A stretch of 64,000 bases of DNA from G963422745 sp963422745 (GTDB lineage: Bacteria > Actinomycetota > Acidimicrobiia > Acidimicrobiales > Aldehydirespiratoraceae): contig OY730477.1 in NCBI GenBank assembly GCA_963422745.1, positions 2,294,001-2,358,000 of the forward strand, written 5' to 3'. Both the position numbers and the translations under genes were made by a program. The notes beneath the pieces were generated by a model that was not told the origin of the DNA, made no database searches, and was given only the letters and a program-made list of their open reading frames with translations. Positions 24,616 to 33,015 of this stretch are shown in pieces (position 1 is the first letter of the stretch; every line of letters begins with the position of its first letter).

Positions 24616-25630
24616 TGGTTCGCCGCGTGGTTCGCCCTTCGCGAAGCGTGCCGGGCATGATCCGCTCGGTTTTCGCTGCATCCGCAGATGTGTCGAAGAT
24701 CATCGACAGGGCCTCGTCGACCAGCACCTCAATGGGTTGCACGAGGGTCGTCAGGTCATATCCCGCCCATGAGGCCTGTGGCAGGCCATCGAAGCCTGTC
24801 ACCAGCACGTCGTTTGGAACATCGAGGCCACCCATACGCAAACCGTCGATGAGCCCGAGTGCCACCTCGTCGCTGCCGACCATCACCGCATCGGGATCGT
24901 TCTTGCCGGGTGAGAATCGTGCTGCTGCTTTGTATCCGGCGTCGTATGTGAATGCCCCGGCCTGCACGTAGGGACAGGCGATTCCATGCTCGGCGAGGGC
25001 GGTTGCGGCTCCGCGGTAGCGAATCTGGTCCGTGGATGCGGACGCGACGGTGCCCACAAATGTCACTGTACGGATTCCCTGTGCGACAAGATGCTCAGCC
25101 AAGTCCCGTGCGCCAGCTGAGTTGTCGACGGTGACGAGCGGTAGCAGCCCTGATGCTGCTGGCTGGTTGAATGCCACGACTCTTGGGGTGGGTTGGCGCA
25201 TGCGAACCAAGTGTTCTTGGCGGATTGTTGAGGAGGCGAGAACGAGACCATCGAGCCGGTACTGCTGCACGGAATCAAGGGCGTTTTGCACTTGGTCTGC
25301 GTCGGCGAACGAGAACAACAAGAGCTGCTTGCCCTGGTCGGCTAACCGCCGAGAGAAGGTCGTGATCACGTTCTGCCAGTAGTCGCTATGGGCTGGGACG
25401 ACGGCACCCACGATGTCGGTGCGTTGCGACTTGAGACTTCGGGCGATGGCGTTGGGGACGTAGCCGAGCCTCGCGGCGGCATCTCGCACCCGCTGCTTGG
25501 TGGCGGGCGCAACCTTGTGCGGCGACGAGAACACACGTGCGACTGTCGCCTGCGAGACACCTGCCTCAGCAGCAACATCATGTGAGGTCGCCTTGGCCGG
25601 ATGCTTGCCAGCCATCTGCCTGCCACTCAT
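24608..25630 (-). CDS. LacI-family transcriptional regulator
   Basis: A 340-residue regulator: N-terminal helix-turn-helix and hinge TSHDVAAEAGVSQATVARVF and RLGYVPNAIARSLKSQRTDI, then a periplasmic-binding-protein-like effector domain. It is the first gene of the transporter operon and overlaps the next gene, so it is autoregulated if the upstream palindrome is its operator. The ATG at 25630 lies at the predicted transcription start (leaderless); a second ATG at 25615 has an AGG-rich stretch before it. LacI regulators in such operons usually release DNA when the imported sugar-like inducer binds. Confidence 0.9.
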   Translation of the reverse strand: MSGRQMAGKHPAKATSHDVAAEAGVSQATVARVFSSPHKVAPATKQRVRDAAARLGYVPNAIARSLKSQRTDIVGAVVPAHSDYWQNVITTFSRRLADQGKQLLLFSFADADQVQNALDSVQQYRLDGLVLASSTIRQEHLVRMRQPTPRVVAFNQPAASGLLPLVTVDNSAGARDLAEHLVAQGIRTVTFVGTVASASTDQIRYRGAATALAEHGIACPYVQAGAFTYDAGYKAAARFSPGKNDPDAVMVGSDEVALGLIDGLRMGGLDVPNDVLVTGFDGLPQASWAGYDLTTLVQPIEVLVDEALSMIFDTSADAAKTERIMPGTLREGRTTRRTNG

Positions 25631-25636
25631 GGCTGC

Positions 25637-25665
25637 AGACTATGACTACGTAGTCATTTTGTCAA
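25637..25665 (-). promoter_or_regulatory. Sigma-70-type promoter with LacI-type palindromic operator in the spacer
   Basis: On the minus strand a -35 TTGACA (25665-25660) and a -10 TAGTCT (25642-25637) are separated by exactly 17 bases. A perfect 16-bp palindrome, ATGACTACGTAGTCAT (25642-25657), fills the spacer and overlaps the first base of the -10. LacI-family proteins bind such palindromes, so repression by blocking RNA polymerase is predicted. Transcription would begin at about 25630, at the first ATG of the regulator. The site also overlaps the stop codon of the nuclease gene upstream. Confidence 0.72.
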
Positions 25666-28600
25666 GCCGGAGTTCTCCAACCGTGCCCGTCCCGCAGCGG
25701 AGATCTCCCAGGTCCCGCGTTTGGAGTCGTCACGTATTTCGCCTTTGTCGGCCATGTCCGACCGCCGCCAATGAGTCTGATATTCCCAGTTGGGAATGTC
25801 CCGTTTGTTCAACTTGAGATCCTTCGGAGCGAGTCGCCTATGGATCAATTCTCCAACACGAGGCACCACCACCGAAGTCTTTCCGGAGCCTCCAAGGTCG
25901 ACAAGCACCTGAAGAATCGCCAACTCGTGCTCTGCATTTGAAACCCCTTTCAACGCGGATTGTGATCCTCGACTCGGACGCTTCTTCCGTCTACGGCGGC
26001 TCAACTTGGGATCGCTGCTATCTAGTGCAGTGTCACCATTTGCAGTTCCGCCTGCAAGCCCCGCGTTGGCTTCAGACGCCGTCCTAGCTACGGAGGCTTC
26101 ACCATTTGCAGTGGGGCCTTCAAAGACCGCATTGGCCCGGGATGCCGTCCTAGGTAAGGAAGCGCCACCATCTACGCTGCCGCCTCTATACCCTGCGTTG
26201 ACCTGAGACGCCGTCCTAGGTAAGGAAGCGCCACCATCTGCAGTGCCGCCTTCAAACCCCGCGTTGACCTCTTCGGCGGGCTCTTTGATCGCTTCTTCGC
26301 GTTGGGCCTGCTCATCACGAAGCAGTTTCGCCCTCAGGTCCAAGAGGGAATCGCCAGCGGTTGTCTGCCAAGCTTTCCATCCGTTGCGGGATTGGACCCC
26401 GGCCGCTTCCATCGCAGCTCGAGAAGGGCTGGAGTAGGTGCTTCCGTCTGCTAGCTGAAGATGGCCGTTGTCCAGTACCAAGGCGCGGTAGGTCGCACCT
26501 TGTTTTCGTCGCTCCCAGGTGAGCTGAGCACCCACCTCAAGCAGGCCTGCGTTGATGAGTTCCTTAACCTTGACACTACGAGTCTTGTTTATGACGCGAC
26601 GAGTCTTGCGGGGCTTTGACGGGCTAGCAGACCCAGGCTCTGGCGGGCTAATGGGTTGAGAGGGAGTTTCGGTATCTGTGCCTTCGCTGACGGGTTTGGG
26701 CTCGGGCTCCAGTTTGGCTTCGGGTTCTTGGTCGTGATGGCTTGCGACCGGGTCGGGGCGCTCGGGCAAAGGCCCGGTATCGCGAGGTCTCGAGGGTTCT
26801 ACTTCAAGGTCTTCATCGGTGGGTTCGCCGATCGTGTTGTCGCCGTCTATGTCAATTCCATACACGGATTCCATGTGCCGAATGAGGCGCGTGTCGTCGG
26901 TGAAGTACCTGTAGCCAAGCTCACCCAGACGCATCTGCATCTCAGTGTCGGGCTCAAGCAGGTAAGCGACCGGCTCGGTCAGGCCTTCTTGAAGGCCGTC
27001 AGGCCATGCAAGATCAGCCCAGGCCAGATCTTCTGCTGTGTCGGGATGGACAATCGAGTAGTCAACTTCAGGTGTCGGCAGTAAGTGCTCATGACATTTG
27101 TCTATGATGTGTTGAATTATCGGGTCGGTGTCCGGGTCTATGGGTTTGATCTGTGAGGTATTGTTCTGTGAATCTGGGCCAGGCCTTGGGACAGAGGGTT
27201 CAGGCCTTGGGTGTCGCCCTTCATCATCAACGCCATATCCGATTCTGAGATTGTCAAGCACTTCATTGGCCGCTGCAGACAGTAGCTCACGGCGTCGTTC
27301 AAGGAACTTCTCATAGTTCTCCGGCTGCCACAGATCATGATCCACAGGGATCCATTGTGATTCCAGGACTCCCGGGTGCCTTCGTTCGTATTCGGCTAGG
27401 TACTCAGAGGGCTCCTGTTTACCAATCGTTAGATTGGAACTCTTCGTAAGAAAGCAGAAGTTTCCGAGTGCGTTCCGTTCGCGGATGTCATAGCCACGTT
27501 TATCGAGCATTGACTTGGGGAAAATATGATGTAGTTCCAGTGAGGAATACCGGCCGAGCATGTGGTGGCTGAGGGCACGGCCCGAGACAAGATCTCTTGC
27601 GCCGCCTACACGCGATAGCAGATAAAGGAGTGGGTAAAAACGGGATCCTCGATTAGCTCCCGCAAAGTCCGCTGGTGTCACATTCAGGTCAGGTCGCCAG
27701 GCTGCAATATGGTCAATCAGTCCATCAATACCGGACTGTTCTGCCACTCTCAGATCTTGGGCGAGGGTCGTCTCGGTCGATACACTAAAACGCCCTCGCA
27801 GAGAAGCGTGTAGATACCAAAAAAGCATCCGTGACTCATCATTGGAATCCAACGATCCGTTCAACTCCAAGACCCGTGCCATCACTGGGAAGGCAGACAC
27901 GCCAGGGAGTACTCGGGCATGGTCAAGACCCAACTGATCAGCAATGAGATTAAGCAAGCTGTCGCAATGAACAACCGACTTGTTGAGACCTCGCTCAAAC
28001 GTTCGGCGATCCAGATCACGCAATACTGTCAAGTCTGCTTCACCTGTCAGCACTGCATTGGTGACGCGTAGCAGCCAGTTTAGGCTGAACTTGAACCCTG
28101 CTCTTTGCCACTCATCAAGCTGTGCTCTCATCTTGTCTCTAGCCTCAGGCCACAATGTGCAAAGGTGGGCAAGTGCCAAGTCTCCTTTTGAGAGCGTTGT
28201 GCCACTTGAGTTCTGTCTATTGAATATCTCTACTACTTCGTCCAATTGTGTACCTGTTATTTCTTCTTCATGGAGCTGGCGATCCCTAATCGACAAAAGC
28301 CGGTAGACGCGGCTGATGTATTCATGGTTCTCGTAGCTGTACGGAACGAGATTCGCAGGCGGTTTTCCGGCCTGAAAGAGTTCTGATACGTTGACCCATC
28401 GCGGATCGTCGCGCATCTTCACTGGTCCATAGAACTCAAAAGTCTCGTCTCGAACATCAAAGTGAAGACCCTTGAACGCATTGTCGTTGCCATCGAAAAA
28501 AGGCGGAGCCTTGCCTCGTATGATTCCATAGAGCGAAGTGACACGCTGCTGGCCGTCGAGCAGAAGTCTTATGGGGCTGATGGTTATCTGACGATCACCT

Positions 28601-28779
28601 CTGATCGCCGCAGCATCGGCGGTCGTAATCCAAATGAGCAAACCACCAATCGGATATCCCCGGTAGAGAGACTCCATCAAGTCACGGACCTGCTTGCGAC
28701 TCCATACGTAGCCACGCTGGAACTGCGGCAGCGCTAGCTGTCCGTAGTCAACCTGGTCAAGAATAGTGGAAACCTTCAC
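25654..28779 (-). CDS. Multidomain DUF262-HNH-RAMA-winged helix protein (probable restriction/defence nuclease)
   Basis: A 1041-residue protein. Residues 1-190 are a GmrSD-type DUF262 (ParB-like) domain with LPQFQRGYVW and the hallmark DGQQR (75-79). An HNH-type motif LELHHIFPKSML lies at about 414-425 with a following Asn (FCFLTKSSN). Residues about 735-820 match the RAMA domain (INAGLLEVGAQLTW, SPSRAAMEAAG, NGWKAW), found with modified-DNA restriction proteins. A linker of four 22-residue repeats leads to a C-terminal winged-helix domain like that of Mrr (DIPNWEYQTHWRRSDM). GmrSD-type proteins cut modified phage DNA; RAMA and Mrr parts fit recognition of modified bases. It overlaps the next gene by 4 bases. 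Confidence 0.82.
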   Translation of the reverse strand: MKVSTILDQVDYGQLALPQFQRGYVWSRKQVRDLMESLYRGYPIGGLLIWITTADAAAIRGDRQITISPIRLLLDGQQRVTSLYGIIRGKAPPFFDGNDNAFKGLHFDVRDETFEFYGPVKMRDDPRWVNVSELFQAGKPPANLVPYSYENHEYISRVYRLLSIRDRQLHEEEITGTQLDEVVEIFNRQNSSGTTLSKGDLALAHLCTLWPEARDKMRAQLDEWQRAGFKFSLNWLLRVTNAVLTGEADLTVLRDLDRRTFERGLNKSVVHCDSLLNLIADQLGLDHARVLPGVSAFPVMARVLELNGSLDSNDESRMLFWYLHASLRGRFSVSTETTLAQDLRVAEQSGIDGLIDHIAAWRPDLNVTPADFAGANRGSRFYPLLYLLSRVGGARDLVSGRALSHHMLGRYSSLELHHIFPKSMLDKRGYDIRERNALGNFCFLTKSSNLTIGKQEPSEYLAEYERRHPGVLESQWIPVDHDLWQPENYEKFLERRRELLSAAANEVLDNLRIGYGVDDEGRHPRPEPSVPRPGPDSQNNTSQIKPIDPDTDPIIQHIIDKCHEHLLPTPEVDYSIVHPDTAEDLAWADLAWPDGLQEGLTEPVAYLLEPDTEMQMRLGELGYRYFTDDTRLIRHMESVYGIDIDGDNTIGEPTDEDLEVEPSRPRDTGPLPERPDPVASHHDQEPEAKLEPEPKPVSEGTDTETPSQPISPPEPGSASPSKPRKTRRVINKTRSVKVKELINAGLLEVGAQLTWERRKQGATYRALVLDNGHLQLADGSTYSSPSRAAMEAAGVQSRNGWKAWQTTAGDSLLDLRAKLLRDEQAQREEAIKEPAEEVNAGFEGGTADGGASLPRTASQVNAGYRGGSVDGGASLPRTASRANAVFEGPTANGEASVARTASEANAGLAGGTANGDTALDSSDPKLSRRRRKKRPSRGSQSALKGVSNAEHELAILQVLVDLGGSGKTSVVVPRVGELIHRRLAPKDLKLNKRDIPNWEYQTHWRRSDMADKGEIRDDSKRGTWEISAAGRARLENSGLTK
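26029..26268 (-). repeat. Coding 66-bp (22-residue) tandem repeat linking RAMA and winged-helix domains
   Basis: Residues about 838-917 of the nuclease consist of four copies of a 22-residue unit of the type NAGFEGGTADGGASLPRTAS, the last copy incomplete. At the DNA level the period is 66 bp. Low complexity and lack of hydrophobics suggest a flexible spacer whose length can change by unequal exchange. Confidence 0.8.
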
Positions 28780-31097
28780 GCGTTCGTCCTTCGATTGTTC
28801 TTGCCGCCAGTAGCCTCCAAGCGGTCAAGGTCATCCGTTGTTGTGGGTGAAGCCGCAATCGAGCTCCAGGCGATCACCTTAGGCGAGACCGCCCAGGCGA
28901 GTCGTCGACCGGCCCTCTTCTTTGTGTTCTCAATTGGCTGATCCAACACAAAGGTATCGGCACTTGACATCTCACTCAGCAATAGCAATTGATGTGTCTT
29001 CCCGGCTCGTTCGTCATCAACCTTAACCGATTGCTCGATAATACCCGCCGCGCGAGCATCAAGCGTGTTACCGGTGGCGCGAAGCTGCCGGGCCGTTGGA
29101 GTTCGATAATGAAGCGCCGGATAACGGGCAAGGACCCGCGGAAAAGTTGGTTGAATAGCGGCATTGACATAAAAGCCGATGCGGGTGAGGTCAGCAGGCA
29201 GCTCCTGGTCCACATCAAGTGTCAGAGCTGCGCTTGCGGAGTACTGGGAGTAATGATGGGCGTGTTGTAGAGCCTCGGCCAGAATCAGAACGCTCCCACC
29301 CTGCGTTGGAGATTGGTCTTCCAAAGCAGCCTCGGCGGCTTCGGTAAGCTGAACGGCGCTCTGTTCTATTCCGGGTAGCTTGAGCCTTTCCCTGAGCATC
29401 AAGATGAGATCAATCCATCGCTCAACATGGCGTGGACGGGTCTCAACGCGCAGATACTCCTTGAGTTCGCTCTTCGCTGCCTGGCCAAAGTCGTAATGAA
29501 ACGCCCCGTCGGGCCGCTTCTTGGACCCGTCATGAATTGGGGGTTCGTGACTGGCAACAAAGGCCTCAAGAAGATCAGGGGCGAACAGGTCCTCGGCCTC
29601 ATATGGGAACTCACGTTGTTTCTTGGGGAATACCTCGGCGTAGGTCGTGACCTCGCGGCCCTTTTGGAATCGGAATTTCTGGTCGCACAAGAGCTTCACG
29701 GTTGCTTTGCCGGCATCGTCGTTGTCGACGAGCACAAACACCGGCACATCGCTTCCGGCCCGTGCCAAAATGGACTGAACCGCCATCTTGTTGGTCCCGC
29801 CTGTGGGGCGGATTTGTATATCGTCAAGCAGTTCGGGACGGCCCACAATTTCCGCTGCCAGTTTGAGACAGAACTCATCGCCGGCACCTTCCACCAGCAG
29901 CACCGCCTTGGTGCCCGCTGGCAAAGAGGAGTCGCGGGCCACGAACTCTTCGAGGCTCGACTCACGAAAGAGGCCGCCGATCAAGGACGCATGCGGGGCA
30001 TCGCCAGGCACTGATCGCGCTACTCGGGTACGGCCATCTGGGTCCTTCGCCAGGCTGAAGAGCCGCCCCTGCGGGGCCCGAGTCGCTATGTAAGGCGAAT
30101 GTGTGCTCACCAGCAGCGTGGTGTCGGAGGTCAGCGCAAGCTCTTCGAGTAGATCACGCAGATCTTCCTGCGAGGCAGGATGAAGGAACGCCTCGGGCTC
30201 TTCAAAGGCAAACACCATCGAACGAGTCGCACTTCTTCCGAGATAGCTCAGCAGGGCCGCCAACACGGCACCTCTAACACCGGTTCCCTTTTGCTCAAGG
30301 GGTGTATCCACCAAATCTCCGAGACTCACACCGACGTTGGACAAGGTGCGCTCAATGCTGGGAACCTCAGGCGTGAGCTGTGTGCGTTCAATCTCGGGGA
30401 ACAGTCCAGCGACATCGGCTCCAAGCTTCTTGCGCAAGGGTGACAGGAGTTCGTCCTGAAGGCCGGTGATGTATTGCTTGCGTGAGGCCTCCGCCCGTGT
30501 GAACTCCTCACTGAGGTGTTCACGAACCACGCTGTGGAGAATCTCCCGGAAATTCCCTTCGAGAACGCTCTCGAGGCTTTCGCCAGATCTGATCAGCACG
30601 AACCTGACCGCGTCACGCAGCATCGACACCGCCGATTCAAGGCGGGCGTTGTCCTCTGAGTTCGACGGGGTGCGTTCGTTGGCCACTAGGAGCCGTTCGC
30701 GTCGGCGGTAGCCCTTTGAGCCCGGTTGGAACGCAACCTCAAGGATGATCTCACCGTTAGAAGCTCTGCTCTGCGCCGGGTCGATGCCCAAACCAGCTTC
30801 GTATTCCGCTGCTGCCGCCAACACATCGGATTCGGGTGCCAGATTATCTCCAGCCACGAATCGTAGGGTGATGATAGGAAAGGCAAAGGGCCTCGGCCCA
30901 GGGGCATCGCGCTGAGGATCGAACCGGTGCTCAGGGTCGAATGCGAGCGAAATAGCCCTCAAGATGTTGGACTTGCCGCAGTTGTTCGAGCCGATGAGCG
31001 TGTTCATGCCGATGCCCAGCTCAAGGGTTAGAGCGCTACGGGTGCTGTTGGAAAAGATGGAGCGATAGTCGCGAATGTCGACTTGAGCGAGGCGCAT
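28776..31097 (-). CDS. OLD-family ATP-dependent endonuclease (AAA ATPase plus TOPRIM)
   Basis: A 773-residue protein from the ATG at 31097, which avoids overlap with the upstream gene (a TTG at 31133 would overlap it). The SMC/RecF-like ATPase has Walker A IGSNNCGKSN (about 35-44), a GTGVRGAVLAALLSYLG signature region, Walker B FAFEEPEAFLHP and the His switch VSTHSPYIATRAP. The TOPRIM nuclease follows: the acidic LLVEGAGDEF and VFVLVDNDDAGK. OLD proteins nick or cut DNA and take part in phage exclusion, alone or with partners (for example Gabija GajA). The ATGA overlap with the DUF262 gene makes the two a functional unit. Confidence 0.85.
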   Translation of the reverse strand: MRLAQVDIRDYRSIFSNSTRSALTLELGIGMNTLIGSNNCGKSNILRAISLAFDPEHRFDPQRDAPGPRPFAFPIITLRFVAGDNLAPESDVLAAAAEYEAGLGIDPAQSRASNGEIILEVAFQPGSKGYRRRERLLVANERTPSNSEDNARLESAVSMLRDAVRFVLIRSGESLESVLEGNFREILHSVVREHLSEEFTRAEASRKQYITGLQDELLSPLRKKLGADVAGLFPEIERTQLTPEVPSIERTLSNVGVSLGDLVDTPLEQKGTGVRGAVLAALLSYLGRSATRSMVFAFEEPEAFLHPASQEDLRDLLEELALTSDTTLLVSTHSPYIATRAPQGRLFSLAKDPDGRTRVARSVPGDAPHASLIGGLFRESSLEEFVARDSSLPAGTKAVLLVEGAGDEFCLKLAAEIVGRPELLDDIQIRPTGGTNKMAVQSILARAGSDVPVFVLVDNDDAGKATVKLLCDQKFRFQKGREVTTYAEVFPKKQREFPYEAEDLFAPDLLEAFVASHEPPIHDGSKKRPDGAFHYDFGQAAKSELKEYLRVETRPRHVERWIDLILMLRERLKLPGIEQSAVQLTEAAEAALEDQSPTQGGSVLILAEALQHAHHYSQYSASAALTLDVDQELPADLTRIGFYVNAAIQPTFPRVLARYPALHYRTPTARQLRATGNTLDARAAGIIEQSVKVDDERAGKTHQLLLLSEMSSADTFVLDQPIENTKKRAGRRLAWAVSPKVIAWSSIAASPTTTDDLDRLEATGGKNNRRTNA

Positions 31098-31110
31098 CAG
31101 CTCAGCCCGG

Positions 31111-32628
31111 TCATTGCAGCTCGCTACGGTCAAACCCCAGGGTTTGCATATTGTCTGCGATGCCTTTGCTCACGCATTCGGGTATTCCAAGCTCTCGCAC
31201 CGCGTTGACCTCAACTGTGATCTCAACGCGTGTCCCCGCAAGTGCAGTCAACCGCTCGATTATCGGGCGCGCCAACCGGTCAAAGTCTTGAACCGGATCG
31301 GCGGGATCAAGTCGCAGCACTCGCCGGTATCGAGTGGGTAAGGATTGGCCCTTGGTCTCGCCGTCGTCTCCACCCGCGACTACCCCATCGGATGAACCCA
31401 CAGTCTCACCCTCGTCTCCACCCGCGATAACCCCACCGGATGAGCCCACAGTGTCTGCTGTGACTCGGGACCGGCTTTCTGCGCTGGCATCGGACTCCAA
31501 CTGTCCGACAGCAAAGACGGGGGCGACCACAAGTGCCTCCGAGGGAAGATGCCCTGGGTGCGATCCGACCGTGAGCTCGACGTAGCGACCCGAATCGTCG
31601 CTGCGCCTAGCCGTAGCGAAGCCGCCGGTGCGCCAGTCCGCCAACGCCGGTGCCGCCTCAACTGCGGCGACAAGTACCGCAATGTCACGCAATCGGGGAA
31701 GGCTGAGGTCGCTGGCGAAGTGCTCCCAGAGGTCACTGATTCGCACATCTCCGTCAGCCCAAAGCGAGGACAGCTCGCGGTCTAGCTTGCCACGAAGGCT
31801 CTGAGGCGAATACCGGATCGAAAGGGCACCAGAGTTGACAAGGGCGCTTGAGACCCTCTGCGCGAGGCTGGCACCGCTGGGAAGACGAACGATGTCAAAC
31901 TCAACCCGGCCTTGATGAGTTGAGCTGCAAGGAACGAGAGCCCACCGATAGGCGTCAGCTATCTGCAAACCAATCGCATCGTCGGCTTGGAGCGCCAGCT
32001 CTGCTACTTCTGCCAATTCTGCTACTTCTGCCTGCGTAGCAACGCCAACATCTCGTTCAAGTATCCCCTTGAGGGACAGAAAAACGGCGGTAGCAACTTC
32101 AAGGTCGTCCAGGCTCTGGCCACCTGCAGCAGCGAACACAACCATGTTGCGGTACCGCCTCGGCAAGGCTCCGCAGTTGTCGATGATCAAGCGAGCCATC
32201 TCAAGCGCCGAGGAATCACCTTCTTCGCCTGATGAATCACCTTCTGTCGAATCACCTTCTTCGCCTGACCAATCACCTTCTTCGCCTGACCAATCACCTT
32301 CTTCGCCTGATGAATCCACCGCTTCGTCATTGTCGTGAAGGCTCTGGCGATGAGGGGTATCCGGGCCGAGTACCACCAAACGGACTTCAGGCTCATCAGC
32401 CACATGCTCGCTGGATTGAGGAGACCACAAAATCCGATGGGGAAACTCGCCGTCACCCTGCTCTGCGCGAAGCCTCTTAACTATCTCAGCGTGGATCTCT
32501 TCGCGGGCGTCGGCAAGGAAACGATCAACCTCACAACGAACCACATCAACAAGCCGCGACCCTGCCGACTCAAGCAACTGAAGTTCTCGAGCCAAGCGAC
32601 CGCCGCCTCTCATCACCATCGCCACCAT
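31111..32628 (-). CDS. C-terminal half of a DUF499-family protein (N-terminal ATPase part missing)
   Basis: The 505-residue frame matches the second half of DUF499 proteins, which are associated with phage-defence islands: YRNMVVFAAAGGQSLDDLEV, DAIGLQIADAYRWALVPC, ISDLWEHFASDLSLPRLRDI and a closing GTRVEITVEVNAVR segment. Full-length members are about 1000 residues with an N-terminal AAA-type ATPase; here upstream sequence is replaced by 66-bp tandem repeats that run into the first codons (MVAMVMRGGG). An acidic stretch with a SGEEGDW-type 21-bp repeat interrupts the middle. It is probably inactive or a domain-only derivative. It lies 13 bases before the OLD-type gene. Confidence 0.68.
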   Translation of the reverse strand: MVAMVMRGGGRLARELQLLESAGSRLVDVVRCEVDRFLADAREEIHAEIVKRLRAEQGDGEFPHRILWSPQSSEHVADEPEVRLVVLGPDTPHRQSLHDNDEAVDSSGEEGDWSGEEGDWSGEEGDSTEGDSSGEEGDSSALEMARLIIDNCGALPRRYRNMVVFAAAGGQSLDDLEVATAVFLSLKGILERDVGVATQAEVAELAEVAELALQADDAIGLQIADAYRWALVPCSSTHQGRVEFDIVRLPSGASLAQRVSSALVNSGALSIRYSPQSLRGKLDRELSSLWADGDVRISDLWEHFASDLSLPRLRDIAVLVAAVEAAPALADWRTGGFATARRSDDSGRYVELTVGSHPGHLPSEALVVAPVFAVGQLESDASAESRSRVTADTVGSSGGVIAGGDEGETVGSSDGVVAGGDDGETKGQSLPTRYRRVLRLDPADPVQDFDRLARPIIERLTALAGTRVEITVEVNAVRELGIPECVSKGIADNMQTLGFDRSELQ

Positions 32629-32634
32629 TCATAG

Positions 32635-32880
32635 CAGATTCACCCAATACACACCCGACAAACAACCACCACCTCACATCACCACCACCACCACTCACAA
32701 CAGATTCACCCAATACACACCCGACAAACAACCACCGCCCCACATCACCATCACCACCCACTCACAACAGATTCACCCAATACACACCCGACAAACAACC
32801 ACCGCCCCACATCACCACCGCCACCACTCACAACAGATTCACCCAATACACACCCGACAAACAACCACCACCGCGGGCAC
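32635..32880. repeat. 66/67-bp tandem repeat, four copies, upstream of the DUF499 fragment
   Basis: The block CAGATTCACCCAATACACAC begins at 32635, 32701, 32768 and 32834, so the offsets are 66, 67 and 66. The variable part between copies is a CACCACC-rich stretch. It fills most of the 387-base gap before the next plus-strand gene. No spacer-like unique sequences lie between copies, so it is not a CRISPR array. Behind it, AAGGTCGTT-AGAGCGTT is duplicated with a 19-bp offset (32917 and 32936), and a -10-like TAGAAT lies at 32882. Confidence 0.85.
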
Positions 32881-33015
32881 CTAGAATCTCTATGCTGATC
32901 AGTGAGCCCCACAGCGAAGGTCGTTTAGAGCGTTGAAGGTCGTTCAGAGCGTTCGCCAGTTACCCCAAAGCTACATACCCCGAAGCTGCGCCACCCACGT
33001 ATTGGGAGACCTCAA

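Noticed and set aside
32635..32880. Possible CRISPR array
   Set aside because: The 66/67-bp copies are contiguous, with low-complexity variation rather than unique spacers, and no cas genes are near.
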